Assembly (NCBI RefSeq): GCF_003205205.1
Contig: NZ_QJRL01000001.1
Span: 124,001 to 188,000, forward strand
DNA from: Pseudomonas sp. LB-090624
GTDB lineage: Bacteria; Pseudomonadota; Gammaproteobacteria; Pseudomonadales; Pseudomonadaceae
Direction: 5' to 3'
DNA length: 64,000 nucleotides
Shown here: one piece after another, positions 1-14,457 of the stretch
Layout: each line of letters opens with the position of its first letter
How positions within the stretch are numbered: position 1 is the first letter of the stretch
Position numbers and translations under genes: made by a program
The notes under the pieces: model-generated
What the model saw: only the letters and a program-made list of their open reading frames with translations
What the model was told of the DNA's origin: nothing
The model's database searches: none

Positions 1-771
1 GGGGCCCAGGTGATCATCTCGCTGTTCGGTGCAATCCCGGTGATCGGTGGCGACCTTACCCAGTGGATCCGCGGTGACTACCTGATCTCGGGTATCACCC
101 TCAACCGCTTCTTTGCCCTGCACGTGGTCGCCTTGCCCATCGTCATCCTGGGCCTGGTGGTGCTGCACATCCTGGCCCTGCACGAAGTGGGCTCGAACAA
201 CCCTGATGGCGTGGACATCAAGAAGAAGAAGGACGAAAACGGCATCCCGCTGGACGGCATTCCGTTCCATCCGTACTACACGGTGAAAGACATTGTCGGC
301 GTGGTGGTGTTCCTGTTCGTGTTCTGCGCCGTGGTGTTCTTCTTCCCGGAAATGGGTGGTTACTTCCTGGAGAAACCAAACTTCGAGCAGGCCAACGCCT
401 TCAAGACACCGGAGCACATCGCCCCCGTGTGGTACTTCACACCGTTCTACGCGATCCTGCGCGCGGTGCCTGACAAGCTGATGGGGGTGATCGCCATGGG
501 CGCGGCCATCGCCGTGCTGTTCGTACTGCCGTGGCTCGATCGCAGCCCGGTGCGCTCCATGCGTTACAAGGGCTGGATCAGCAAGGTCTTCCTGCTGGTG
601 TTCTGCGTGGCCTTCGTCATCCTCGGCGTGCTGGGCGTACTGGCGCCGACACCTGGGCGTACCTTGCTGTCGCAAGTGTGCACGGTGTTGTATTTCGCCT
701 ACTTCCTGCTGATGCCGTTCTACACAAGGCTCGAGAAGGCCAAACCGGTTCCGGAAAGGGTGACTGGCTGA
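1..771 (+). CDS. petB: Cytochrome b of the bc1 complex, 3' part (5' end outside window)
   Basis: This is the C-terminal part of cytochrome b, the membrane quinol-oxidising subunit of respiratory complex III. The reading frame is open from base 1, so the gene starts before the window. Visible are the second haem-ligand helix (HVVALP through HILALHEVGSNNP), the Qo-site loop and several hydrophobic helices. The Qo motif reads PVWY (424-435) rather than the textbook PEWY. The stop codon overlaps the start of petC by one base (TGATG), as expected for a petABC operon and translational coupling. The family assignment is secure. Confidence 0.96.
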   Translation, partial: GAQVIISLFGAIPVIGGDLTQWIRGDYLISGITLNRFFALHVVALPIVILGLVVLHILALHEVGSNNPDGVDIKKKKDENGIPLDGIPFHPYYTVKDIVGVVVFLFVFCAVVFFFPEMGGYFLEKPNFEQANAFKTPEHIAPVWYFTPFYAILRAVPDKLMGVIAMGAAIAVLFVLPWLDRSPVRSMRYKGWISKVFLLVFCVAFVILGVLGVLAPTPGRTLLSQVCTVLYFAYFLLMPFYTRLEKAKPVPERVTG

Positions 772-1550
772 TGAAAAAGTTGATTGCAGTATTTTTGCTG
801 GCAGTGATGCCTGCCTTTTCTTTCGCTGCCGAACACGGCCTGGAGCTGGACAAGGTCGATATCGACCTAACCGACAAGGCTGCCATGCAGGACGGTGCAC
901 GAACCTTCGCCAACTATTGCATGGGTTGCCACAGTGCCAAGTTTCAGCGCTACGAGCGGGTGGCCGACGACCTGGGTATCCCGCACGAGCTGATGCTCGA
1001 GAAGCTGGTGTTCACCGGTGCCAAGATCGGCGACCACATGCAGATCGGCATGAAACCCAGTGACGCCAAGACCTGGTTCGGCGCGGCACCGCCCGACCTG
1101 ACCCTGGTCGCCCGGGTGCGTGGCACCGACTGGCTGTACACCTACCTGCGCAGCTTCTACGAGGACCCTTCGCGGCCTTACGGGGTGAACAACAAGGTGT
1201 TCCCGAACGTTGGCATGCCCAACGTGCTGGTGGGCCTGCAGGGTAACCAGGTAATTGGCTGCAAGCAGGTGCAGACCGTTACCGACGGCAAGAAGCAATT
1301 CGACCCATTGACCGGCAGCCCGATTACCCATGAAGCCTGTGACCAGCTGACCATCACGCCGAAATCCGGTACCCTGACGACCGAGCAGTTCGACGAGAAG
1401 GTCAAGAACCTGGTGACCTTCCTGGCTTATTCGGCCAACCCGGTCAAACTGGAAAGCCAGCGCATCGGTACCTACGTGTTGCTGTACCTGGCTTTCTTCT
1501 TCGTATTCGCCTATTTGCTCAAGCGTGAGTACTGGAAGGACGTGCACTGA
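771..1550 (+). CDS. petC: Cytochrome c1 of the bc1 complex
   Basis: A 259-residue c-type cytochrome that passes electrons from the Rieske protein of complex III to soluble cytochrome c. Residues 1-19 form a signal peptide (hydrophobic core, cut near SFA-AEHG). The haem site is CMGCH at residues 50-54. A C-terminal hydrophobic helix (about residues 230-250) followed by KREYWKD anchors it in the inner membrane with the haem domain in the periplasm. The start ATG overlaps the petB stop by one base; an earlier in-frame extension at 531 would overlap petB and lacks the signal peptide at its N-terminus, so 771 is chosen. A strong terminator follows. Confidence 0.95.
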   Translation: MKKLIAVFLLAVMPAFSFAAEHGLELDKVDIDLTDKAAMQDGARTFANYCMGCHSAKFQRYERVADDLGIPHELMLEKLVFTGAKIGDHMQIGMKPSDAKTWFGAAPPDLTLVARVRGTDWLYTYLRSFYEDPSRPYGVNNKVFPNVGMPNVLVGLQGNQVIGCKQVQTVTDGKKQFDPLTGSPITHEACDQLTITPKSGTLTTEQFDEKVKNLVTFLAYSANPVKLESQRIGTYVLLYLAFFFVFAYLLKREYWKDVH

Positions 1551-1576
1551 TCACGCAGTAATTTCTGGTTGTTGAG

Positions 1577-2291
<715 letters not shown>

Positions 2292-2301
2292 GGAGCCGTT
2301 G

Positions 2302-2733
2302 ATGAACTCCAGTCGCCCCTATCTGGTTCGAGCACTGTACGAGTGGATCGTCGACAACGATTGCACGCCCCATATGCTGGTCAATGCCGAGTTCCCCAAG
2401 GTGCAGGTGCCTGATGGTTTCGCCAGTGATGGCCAGATCGTCCTGAATATTTCGCCAAGTGCTGTGCGTGGCCTCAAGATGGAAAACGATGCGGTCAGCT
2501 TCGAGGGCCGATTCAGCGGCGTGACCCATTCGCTGTTCGTGCCGGTTGGCGCCATCCTGGGGGTCTACGCCCGCGAAAATGGTCAAGGTATGGTCTTCGA
2601 GCTGGAGCCGTCGTTGATGGAAGACGACTTCGAAGACGATGATGATGTGCGGCCGGATGACGATGGCCCGCCCGAAGGTGGTGGTCAGCCACCGCGCCCT
2701 ACAGGGCGGCCAAGCCTGAAAGTGGTCAAGTAA
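2302..2733 (+). CDS. sspB: ClpXP adaptor SspB
   Basis: A 143-residue adaptor that binds ssrA-tagged proteins and hands them to ClpXP. The N-terminal substrate-binding domain (about residues 1-105) starts MNSSRPYLVRALYEWIVDN. It is followed by an acidic, proline/glycine-rich flexible linker and the C-terminal ClpX-binding tail RPSLKVVK, which is the family hallmark. AAGGAG before ATG 2302 fixes the start; the same frame is open further upstream inside sspA, but that extension is not used. It probably shares the sspA transcript and ends in the terminator at 2741-2766. Confidence 0.95.
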   Translation: MNSSRPYLVRALYEWIVDNDCTPHMLVNAEFPKVQVPDGFASDGQIVLNISPSAVRGLKMENDAVSFEGRFSGVTHSLFVPVGAILGVYARENGQGMVFELEPSLMEDDFEDDDDVRPDDDGPPEGGGQPPRPTGRPSLKVVK

Positions 2734-2740
2734 CAAAAAA

Positions 2741-2766
2741 GGCGATCCAACCGGATCGCCTTTTTT
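2741..2766 (+). terminator. Intrinsic terminator after sspB
   Basis: GGCGATCC-AACC-GGATCGCC hairpin directly after the sspB stop, preceded by six A and followed by six T, so it could also work in the reverse direction for the convergent minus-strand cluster. Confidence 0.9.
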
Positions 2767-2847
2767 CTGGTAGTGAGATTGCAACGTCGCGTCCTACAAA
2801 AAGGGTCCGCGCGCGCCTGGCACAGGCGTTACTGGCCCGAAACAAGC

Positions 2848-2880
2848 GTAGGAGCGAGCGTTAGCTCGCGATGCGTCGCG
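2848..2880. repeat. REP-like palindromic element
   Basis: GTAGGAGCGAGCGTTAGCTCGCGATG resembles the short extragenic palindromes scattered through Pseudomonas genomes (core GCGAG-CGTTAG-CTCGC). It lies between the convergent sspB and the minus-strand BON lipoprotein gene. Only one copy of this variant is visible here. Confidence 0.6.
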
Positions 2881-2909
2881 CGGGCGCTAACGATCTCAAG
2901 CAAGCGCAA

Positions 2910-4087
<1,178 letters not shown>

Positions 4088-4164
4088 TTAAATGGGGCGG
4101 TGGCCTTTGCTACGCGCAACAACGACCAGCCCGCGATACATAGAGCAAAAAAAACGAAATGGGT

Positions 4165-4536
4165 TCAGCATTCGAAGGCGTTTTTCAGCCATTGAAGCGG
4201 TCTGCCTGCATGGTGGCTGCCCTGCAGGGCGACTACGTCGAAGCGGCAGGGGTGGTTGCCCCAGTGGGGCTCCTTCTGCAGGAACAGGCTGGCGGCAAGC
4301 ACCAACCGTTTCTGCTTGCGCCCGTCGATACTGTCGAGGGCGCCTCCGAAGCCCGCGTGAAACCGGTAGCGGACTTCGACGAATACTACTGTATCGGCGT
4401 CGAGCATGACCAGATCAAGCTCACCGCCTTTGCATCGCCAGTTACGTGCCAGCAGTTGCAGCCCCTGCCCTTGAAGGTATTCAAGGGCCTGGGTTTCTGC
4501 CGCTTGCCCGGCGCTGGTAGGCGACGCTGCAGCCAT
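4165..4536 (-). CDS. yraN: YraN (UPF0102) nuclease-fold protein
   Basis: A 123-residue UPF0102 protein with a restriction-endonuclease-like core: GGELDLVMLDADTVVFVEVRYR gives the D and E-x-R(K) pair seen in the family. In cells the role is unproven; members are thought to act in DNA recombination or repair. The start ATG overlaps the lpoA stop by one base, so it is cotranslated with lpoA. The length is typical. Confidence 0.88.
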   Translation of the reverse strand: MAAASPTSAGQAAETQALEYLQGQGLQLLARNWRCKGGELDLVMLDADTVVFVEVRYRFHAGFGGALDSIDGRKQKRLVLAASLFLQKEPHWGNHPCRFDVVALQGSHHAGRPLQWLKNAFEC

Positions 4537-6353
4537 CAGCGTGGGGTGTCGGGCAGGCGTTTAACCTGGCCGCCGGCAAATTCGGCCCATGGCAGCTGGC
4601 GCTCGATGCGCTGGTTGGCGTTGACGCTAAGGCTGCCCGAAAGGCCGAGGACGCGGTTGTCCGGCAGCGCTTTCAGCTGGCCCAGGCGCGGTGCCAGGCT
4701 GTAGGCATCGACGCCCATGGCGTACAGGCGGCCCAGGCTGCCGGCCGCTTGCGGCCACTGCTGCACTACCTGCTGGCGCAGGCTGTTGCTGGTATCGAGC
4801 AGCCATGGCGTTTCGCAGAAGCGAATGCCGTTCATGTCGTTGTACTGGTTGACGTCACCGCTGGCGCTGTACAGGTTCGAGGTGGCGTATACCGGCACGT
4901 CACCGGCGTACTGGAAATTCAGGGTCGGCTTGATCTGCTGCGCCTGCTGCGGGGTCGAGGCGAGGAAGATGAAGTCGATGTCCTGGCGGCGCGACGGTTG
5001 CGCAGCGATGCTGCCGCCCACGGTGCTTTGCAGGCTCTTGGCGCGGCCTTCGCTCTGGCGCAGCTGGAACAGGTCGGCAATTTGCTGGGCCAGCGCTACC
5101 GGCTGGGCGATACGCTCGGCGGCGAGCAGGGTGCCGCCATTGCCTTCCCAGTCCTGGCGGAAGGCGGCCAGCACGCGATCGCCCCATTCGCCGCTCGGCA
5201 CCAGGGCCACGGCGCGGACCATGCCATCGGCTCGGGCGCGGCGGGCCACTTCACGGGCTTCGTCTTCGGCAGCCAGGCCAAACTGGAACAGTTGCGGTGG
5301 GGCCTTCTGGCCGGCGTCGGCATAGTTCAGGGCCAGGGTGGTGATTGGCAACTGCGGCTTGGCGGCCAGTTGCTTGACCAGCGGTTTTTCCAACGGGCCG
5401 ATGACCAGTTGCACGCCTGCGGCCTGGGCCTGGCGATAGAAGTCGTCGAGCGAGCCGATGCGCGAGCTGTCGAACACCTGCACGGCAGGTGCTGGCTGGC
5501 CGGCTTGCTGGGCCTGGAAGTGCGCAGCCATGAAGCCGTCACGCAGGGCGCGGGCAACGCCGGCCAGCGGGCCTTCCTGGGGCAGCAGCAGGGCGATCTT
5601 GGTCAGCGGCTGGCTGGCCAGTTCCTTGAGCTTGGTCAGTGCCAGTGGCAGTTGCTGGGCAGCAGGGTGGTCCGGGTGCTGCTTGACCCAGGTGTCGATG
5701 GCGCCTTGCTGCTGTTCCAGGGTGCCGGCGCTCTTCACGGCAAAGGCCAGGCTGGTCCAGCCGTTCAGGGTCTGGTCATTGCCAGGCTGCTGCAACTGTT
5801 CGGCCGGCAGCGAGGCCACCAGGGCCCAGATGGCGTCATTGTTGGCGCTGGCGGCCTGGCCGCTGAGCAGCGGGGCCAGCAGGACGCGCTGCTGCGCGGC
5901 AGCCAGGGCCTGGCCGTCGGCCTCGAGTGCGGCGGCGTGCACGCTATAGGTGCGCACTTGCTGCTCTGCCGGCAATTCGGCAACGCGCTGCAGGCTGGGG
6001 TGGGCCAGGGCGGTCAGGGCCGCCTTGGGCTGGTTGCGGCTCATGGCCAGTTCGGCAGCGAGGGTGCTGGCGAACACTTGCTGGGCCGGCTTGAGCGTGT
6101 CCAGCGGAACTTGCTCGAGAATGCGTGCGGCGCGGGGGAAGTCCTTCTGCTTGTAGGCCAGGTCGGCCGCGCTCAGGCGCAGCAGGGCGGCGTCTTCCGC
6201 AGATTTGCTGGAAGCGGCCTTTTCGAGCAGTTGCTCGATGCTGGCATCCGGGGTGCGTGGCAGTTCGCCCAGGCTGGATGAGGGCGAGCTGGCGCACGCT
6301 GCGAGCAGGGCAGCGAGGCAGAGGGCTGTGAGCAGCCGCAGGCAAGCGATCAT
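4536..6353 (-). CDS. lpoA: Outer-membrane lipoprotein LpoA, activator of a peptidoglycan synthase
   Basis: A 605-residue LpoA (YraM). The signal peptide ends in a lipobox LLAAC (Cys20), followed by a low-complexity Ser/Pro stretch. Residues about 35-240 are helical and TPR-like; residues about 255-600 form a periplasmic-binding-protein-like domain (IALLLPQEGPLAGVARALRDGF, then IGPLEKPLV). In E. coli LpoA spans the periplasm from the outer membrane to switch on PBP1a. It heads the minus-strand operon lpoA-yraN-gmhA-dolP and is divergent from rsmI; the 186-bp gap holds both promoters. Confidence 0.93.
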   Translation of the reverse strand: MIACLRLLTALCLAALLAACASSPSSSLGELPRTPDASIEQLLEKAASSKSAEDAALLRLSAADLAYKQKDFPRAARILEQVPLDTLKPAQQVFASTLAAELAMSRNQPKAALTALAHPSLQRVAELPAEQQVRTYSVHAAALEADGQALAAAQQRVLLAPLLSGQAASANNDAIWALVASLPAEQLQQPGNDQTLNGWTSLAFAVKSAGTLEQQQGAIDTWVKQHPDHPAAQQLPLALTKLKELASQPLTKIALLLPQEGPLAGVARALRDGFMAAHFQAQQAGQPAPAVQVFDSSRIGSLDDFYRQAQAAGVQLVIGPLEKPLVKQLAAKPQLPITTLALNYADAGQKAPPQLFQFGLAAEDEAREVARRARADGMVRAVALVPSGEWGDRVLAAFRQDWEGNGGTLLAAERIAQPVALAQQIADLFQLRQSEGRAKSLQSTVGGSIAAQPSRRQDIDFIFLASTPQQAQQIKPTLNFQYAGDVPVYATSNLYSASGDVNQYNDMNGIRFCETPWLLDTSNSLRQQVVQQWPQAAGSLGRLYAMGVDAYSLAPRLGQLKALPDNRVLGLSGSLSVNANQRIERQLPWAEFAGGQVKRLPDTPR

Positions 6354-6539
6354 GTAAAGGTCCTGTTACTCGATCAAGTTGGCCGGCAATTGTACCCAAG
6401 CACTGGCCGGGGCGCGATGTTGCCGTGTCGATCCTTCACTATAGGTGGCTTGCCGCTGACCGCCGGTGAAGTTCTTTGCGCCCTGTTGCAGGCGCTCGGG
6501 CTACAATGGCGCCTTTGATCCGAATGACAGGTGTGCGCA

Positions 6540-7415
6540 GTGACTGATGTGGCAGGGGCTTCGAAATCCTCGGTGGGAACGCTGTATGTAGTGGCAACCC
6601 CCATCGGCAACCTTGACGACATGAGTGCACGGGCGCTGAAAGTGCTGGCGGACGTGGCGCTGATCGCCGCCGAAGACACCCGCCATTCGATCCGCCTGCT
6701 GCAGCACTTTGGTATCGATACGCCGCTGGCGGCCTGCCATGAGCACAACGAGCGCGACGAAGGTGGGCGTTTTCTCACCAAGCTGCTGGCCGGCGAAAAT
6801 GTGGCGCTGGTCTCCGATGCCGGTACGCCGCTGATTTCCGACCCGGGCTACCACTTGGTTCGCCAGGCCCGGGCTGCCGGGGTGAGCGTGGTGCCAGTGC
6901 CGGGCGCTTGCGCCTTGATCGCTGCACTGTCGGCAGCCGGCCTGCCGTCAGACCGTTTCATCTTCGAAGGCTTTCTGCCGGCCAAGCAGGCCGGGCGTCG
7001 GGCGCGCCTGGAGCAGGTGAAGGAAGAGCCGCGCACGCTGATCTTCTATGAAGCACCGCACCGCATCCTCGAATGCCTTGAAGACATGGAAACGGTATTC
7101 GGGGGCGAGCGCCCGGCGCTGCTGGCGCGCGAGCTGACCAAGACCTTCGAGACGCTCAAGGGCCTGCCGCTGGCGGAATTGCGTGCATTCGTTGCCGGTG
7201 ACAGCAACCAGCAGCGCGGTGAGTGCGTGGTGCTGGTCGGTGGTTGGAGTGCGCCTGAGGGCGAGCAGGCGGTCAGCACCGAGGCAATGCGTGTGCTCGA
7301 CTTGCTGCTGGCGGAGTTGCCGCTCAAGCGCGCGGCTGCGCTGGCAGCGGAAATCACTGGCGTGCGCAAGAATCTTTTGTATCAAGCGGCACTGGATAAA
7401 CAGAAAGCTCAGTAA
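6540..7415 (+). CDS. rsmI: 16S rRNA 2'-O-ribose C1402 methyltransferase
   Basis: A 291-residue tetrapyrrole-methylase-fold enzyme that 2'-O-methylates C1402 of 16S rRNA. Motifs: [19 protein letters not shown] near the start, [29 protein letters not shown] and [16 protein letters not shown], in the order expected for RsmI, with a C-terminal KNLLYQAAL tail. The open frame begins at GTG 6531; I prefer GTG 6540 (MTDVAG...) because an AGG-containing site lies at suitable spacing and it matches the usual family start. Its partner RsmH (N4-methylation of the same base) is encoded 1.2 kb downstream. Confidence 0.93.
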   Translation: MTDVAGASKSSVGTLYVVATPIGNLDDMSARALKVLADVALIAAEDTRHSIRLLQHFGIDTPLAACHEHNERDEGGRFLTKLLAGENVALVSDAGTPLISDPGYHLVRQARAAGVSVVPVPGACALIAALSAAGLPSDRFIFEGFLPAKQAGRRARLEQVKEEPRTLIFYEAPHRILECLEDMETVFGGERPALLARELTKTFETLKGLPLAELRAFVAGDSNQQRGECVVLVGGWSAPEGEQAVSTEAMRVLDLLLAELPLKRAAALAAEITGVRKNLLYQAALDKQKAQ

Positions 7416-7480
7416 TGGCTCATTGACATACATTGAGCTATCACTTGTTCTTGAGCGCGCGTGCCGGTAACCTTGTCGGC

Positions 7481-7853
7481 GGAGAGTCGATCGGACAGTC
7501 GCTGCCTGTTTTTGTTCCGCTACTTTGTAGAGCAAAAGCGGGGGGAGGAAAGTCCGGGCTCCATAGGGCAGAGTGCCAGGTAACGCCTGGGAGGCGCGAG
7601 CCTACGGAAAGTGCCACAGAAAATAACCGCCTAAGCACTTCGGTGCCGGTAAGGGTGAAAAGGTGCGGTAAGAGCGCACCGCACGACTGGCAACAGTTCG
7701 TGGCTAGGTAAACCCCACTCGGAGCAAGACCAAATAGGGTTCCATCAGGCGTGGCCCGCGTCGGAACCGGGTAGGTTGCTAGAGGCGTCCAGTGATGGCC
7801 GTCGTAGAGGAATGACTGTCCTCGACAAAACCCGGCTTACAGATCGACTCTCC
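7481..7853 (+). ncRNA. rnpB: RNase P RNA, bacterial type A
   Basis: The catalytic RNA of RNase P, which matures tRNA 5' ends. The ends pair (GGAGAGTCGATC with GATCGACTCTCC, helix P1). Inside are the conserved GAGGAAAGTCCGGGCTCC (about 7545-7562), AGGGTGAAAAGGTGCGGTAAGAGCGCACC, and the 3' conserved GAGGAATGACTGTCC, plus the P4 segments ACAGAAAATAACCGCC and GGCTTACAGATCG. Ends are set from the P1 pairing and are accurate to a few bases. Location between rsmI and mraZ is standard in Pseudomonas. Confidence 0.97.
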
Positions 7854-8058
7854 ACCTTTCCTTTCCTGCTTTATTCGGTTGCAGATCCCCTCTGGTAATA
7901 CCGAAAAAATCTTACTCTTGATAAATCACTTTAACTTCGAACTCCATGAGCTTGCCTGGGTTTGATTTTTATCGTGTTTTTTTCGCGTTGGTAGTCCTTC
8001 CACTTTCCTTTATCGCGCTAAATCTCGGTCCTGTAAGGCTTTTCCTTCCGAACGTGCC
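7854..8058. other. Intergenic stretch between rnpB and the dcw promoter
   Basis: An AT-rich stretch by the standards of the window. It starts with pyrimidine-rich CCTTTCCTTTCC after rnpB, then an imperfect hairpin (TTCGGT/ACCGAA outer stem 7874-7905 with inner CAGA/TCTG) followed by A residues, so not an obvious plus-strand terminator. No coding frame is convincing. Confidence 0.5.
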
Positions 8059-8088
8059 TTGACGGTGCAGCGGGCGGATTCCTATAGT
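8059..8088 (+). promoter_or_regulatory. Sigma70-type promoter of the dcw cluster
   Basis: -35 TTGACG (8059-8064), 18-bp spacer, -10 TATAGT (8083-8088). The predicted start of transcription is near 8094-8096, at the first MraZ box. Confidence 0.75.
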
Positions 8089-8094
8089 GTGCGC

Positions 8095-8123
8095 AAGTGG
8101 CAGAAAGTGGGATGAAGTGGGTT
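8095..8123 (+). promoter_or_regulatory. MraZ operator, three direct repeats
   Basis: AAGTGGCAGA, AAGTGGGATG and AAGTGGGTTT are three direct repeats with GTGG cores at 8097, 8107 and 8117, exactly 10 bp apart. This is the known MraZ box design (GTGGGN repeats with 4-bp spacers). It overlaps or follows the predicted transcription start, so MraZ binding should repress its own cluster. Confidence 0.85.
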
Positions 8124-8163
8124 TTCTGGCACAAAAAAGCTAACATTGTGGGGAATCGCAGCC

Positions 8164-8619
8164 GTGTTCCGCGGAGCCAACGCCGTCAGCCTCGATGCCA
8201 AGGGCCGTCTCGCCATGCCGAGCCGGTACCGTGACGAGCTCGATTCGCGTTGCAATGGTCAACTGATCGTGACCATCGACGCCGTAGACCCCTGCTTGTG
8301 TGTATACCCGCTCGATGAGTGGGAACAGATAGAAGCCAAGTTGCGTGCCTTGCCATCGTTGCGTGAGGAAAACCGCCGCCTGCAGCGTTTGCTGATCGGT
8401 AATGCGGTTGACCTGGAGCTCGATGGCAGTGGGCGTTTCCTGGTGCCGCCCCGCCTGCGTGAATACGCCAAGCTCGACAAGAAGGCGATGCTGGTGGGGC
8501 AACTGAACAAATTCCAGCTGTGGGATGAAGATGCCTGGAACGCGGTTTCGGCAGCCGACCTTGCAGCTATTCAACAACCGGGCGCCATGCCCGACGAATT
8601 GCGTGACCTGATCCTGTGA
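8164..8619 (+). CDS. mraZ: Transcriptional regulator MraZ
   Basis: A 151-residue MraZ with two tandem SpoVT/AbrB-like half-domains: [25 protein letters not shown] (DxxGR, about residues 12-16) and the second [24 protein letters not shown]. It forms a ring-shaped DNA-binding oligomer and controls the dcw promoter through repeats such as those at 8095-8123. The frame is open from TTG 8146, but GTG 8164 gives the normal MFRGA start and has GGGGA about 10 bases upstream. The 3' end overlaps rsmH by four bases. Confidence 0.94.
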   Translation: MFRGANAVSLDAKGRLAMPSRYRDELDSRCNGQLIVTIDAVDPCLCVYPLDEWEQIEAKLRALPSLREENRRLQRLLIGNAVDLELDGSGRFLVPPRLREYAKLDKKAMLVGQLNKFQLWDEDAWNAVSAADLAAIQQPGAMPDELRDLIL

Positions 8620-9559
8620 CCATAGATAGCGGCTTCAACCACATCACCGTCCTGCTCGACGAAGCTGTCGAGGCATTGGCCCTGCGCGCCGACGGTTGCT
8701 ATCTGGACGGCACTTTCGGCCGTGGCGGACACAGTCGGCTGATTCTCAGCAAGCTCGGGCCGCAAGGGCGGCTGCTGGGTTTCGATAAAGATCCCCAAGC
8801 GATTGCCACCGGGCAAGCGCTGGCGGCCGAAGACGGCCGCTTTGTCATTGTGCAGCGCAGCTTTGCCGAGCTGGGCGCGGAAGTGGCCGAGCGTGGCCTG
8901 CACGGCAAGGTCAGCGGCGTGCTGCTGGATCTGGGCGTGTCCTCGCCCCAGCTGGACGACCCAGAGCGTGGTTTCAGCTTCCTCAATGACGGCCCGCTGG
9001 ACATGCGCATGAACCCGGACCAGGGGGTGAGCGCCGCCGAGTTCATTGCTACTGCGCCAGTGGAAGAAATCGCTCGCGTGTTCAAGGAGTACGGCGAGGA
9101 GCGCTTTGCCGGGCGCATGGCACGTGCCGTGGTCGAGCGCCGCGAAAAGCAGCCGTTCACCCGTACCGCCGATTTGGCGGAAGTGCTCAAAGTGGCCAAC
9201 CCGGCCTGGGAAAAGGGCAAGAACCCGGCTACGCGTGCCTTCCAGGGCCTGCGGATCCACGTCAACAACGAGCTGGGTGACCTTGAGGCGGGCCTTGAAG
9301 CCGCGCTCGATGCGCTTGAGGTCGGCGGTCGCCTGGCAGTCATCAGTTTCCACTCGCTGGAAGACCGTATCGTCAAGCTGTTCATGCGCAAGCTGGTGAA
9401 GGGCGAGGCCGATAACCTGCCGCGCAACCTGCCGGTCCAGCACAAGGTCTTCGAGCCGAAGATCAAGCTCATCGGCAAGGCCCAGTTCGCCTCCGAAGCC
9501 GAGCTCAAGGCCAACCCGCGGTCGCGTAGCGCCGTGATGCGTGTGGCGGAGAAGCTGCG

Positions 9560-9563
<4 letters not shown>
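8616..9563 (+). CDS. rsmH: 16S rRNA N4-methyltransferase (m4C1402)
   Basis: A 315-residue SAM-dependent enzyme (formerly MraW) that methylates N4 of C1402 in 16S rRNA. Motifs: [13 protein letters not shown], the SAM loop [36 protein letters not shown] and the C-terminal [16 protein letters not shown]. The start is GTG 8616 within the mraZ stop region; the 3' end overlaps ftsL by four bases. It sits second in the dcw cluster as in most proteobacteria. Confidence 0.95.
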
Positions 9564-13089
<3,526 letters not shown>

Positions 13090-13097
<8 letters not shown>

Positions 13098-14457
13098 GCC
13101 GATGTCGCTCAGCCAGCTGGCTGCTGCAGGGATTGGTCAACAGGTCGGTGCCGACGCCACGTTCACCGGCGTCAGCATCGACAGCCGCAGCGTCAGCGCC
13201 GGGCAACTGTTCGTCGCCCTGGTCGGCCCGCGTTTCGATGGCCATGACTACCTAGCTGATGTGAAAGCCAAAGGCGCGGTCGCGGCTTTGGTCGAGCGCG
13301 AAGTTCCTGGTGTCGACCTGCCGCAGTTGCTGGTGGCCGACTGCCGCCTGGCGCTGGGCAAGCTCGGCGCACTGAACCGTGCCGCCTACGACAAACCAGT
13401 GGTAGCCATTACCGGTTCCAGCGGCAAGACCACGGTCAAGGAGATGCTGGCCAGCATCCTGCGCACCCGTGGCCTGGTGCACGCTACCCGTGGCAACCTC
13501 AACAACGACCTCGGCGCGCCGCTGACCCTGCTGGAGATCGCCCCGGAGCACAGCGCCGCGGTGATCGAACTGGGCGCTTCGCGCATTGGCGAAATCCGCT
13601 ACACCGTCGGGCTGACCCAGCCGCAGGTGGTCATCATCAACAACGCCGGTACGGCCCATGTGGGCGAGTTCGGCGGCCCGGAGAAGATTGTCGAGGCCAA
13701 GGGCGAAATCCTTGAGGGCCTGGGCGAGGGCGGCATCGCCATTCTCAACCTGGATGACAAAGCCTTTGCCATCTGGAAGGCCCGTGCCGGTAACCACAAG
13801 GTCGTCAGTTTTGCCCGCAGCAACGCCAGCGCCGATTTCCATGCCAGCGACATCGGTCGCGATGCCCGTGGGTGCCCGTCATTCAAGCTACATGGCGCCG
13901 GCGACGTGGTTGACGTGCAGCTCAATCTGCTGGGTGAGCACAATGTCAGCAACGCCTTGGCCGCTGCCGCTGCGGCGCATGCCGTTGGTCTGAGCCTGAG
14001 TGGCATCGCCGCCGGCCTGGCTGCCGTGCAACCGGTCAAGGGCCGCACCGTGGCGCAGATCGCGCCGAACGGCGCGCGAGTGATCGACGACAGTTACAAC
14101 GCAAATCCCACCTCCATGTGCGCGGCCATTGATATACTCGCCGGCTTTTCCGGGCGCACCGTTCTGGTGCTTGGGGATATCGGCGAATTGGGGCAATGGG
14201 CGGAAGAAGGCCACCGTCAGGTGGGCGACTACGCGCGTGGCAAGGTCGACGCCCTGTACGCAGTGGGTTCCAACATGACACATGCGGTCAAGGCGTTCGG
14301 CGCCAATGGCCGTCATTTCGCTACTCAAGCTGAGCTGATCGACGCAGTTAGCGCCGAAAATGCCGGCAATACAACTATCTTGATCAAGGGTTCGCGCAGC
14401 GCTGCGATGGAAAACGTCGTTGCGGCATTGTGCGGTTCCAGCGGGGAGAAACATTAA
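13090..14457 (+). CDS. murF: UDP-MurNAc-pentapeptide synthetase (D-Ala-D-Ala adding)
   Basis: A 455-residue Mur ligase that adds D-Ala-D-Ala to complete the cytoplasmic UDP-MurNAc-pentapeptide. ATP loop GSSGKT (109-114), then [14 protein letters not shown] and the C-terminal [12 protein letters not shown] motif. ATG 13090 lies 8 bases inside the end of murE with GGGAGG upstream. The stop TAA shares its last base with the mraY start. Confidence 0.95.

Noticed and set aside
531..770. N-terminal extension of petC from 531
   Set aside because: Out-of-frame overlap with petB; the signal peptide starts at the ATG at 771.
4749..6281. 510-codon plus-strand frame opposite lpoA
   Set aside because: No homology, overlaps a certain lipoprotein gene almost entirely.
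6476..6507. TTGCGC...TACAAT as an rsmI promoter
   Set aside because: The spacer is 20 bp, too long for a confident sigma70 call.
7433..7711. Plus-strand frame of 92 codons over the start of rnpB
   Set aside because: The region is RNase P RNA; the frame has no protein similarity.
7874..7905. Hairpin after rnpB considered as a terminator
   Set aside because: It is followed by A rather than T residues on the plus strand and has a weak, interrupted stem.
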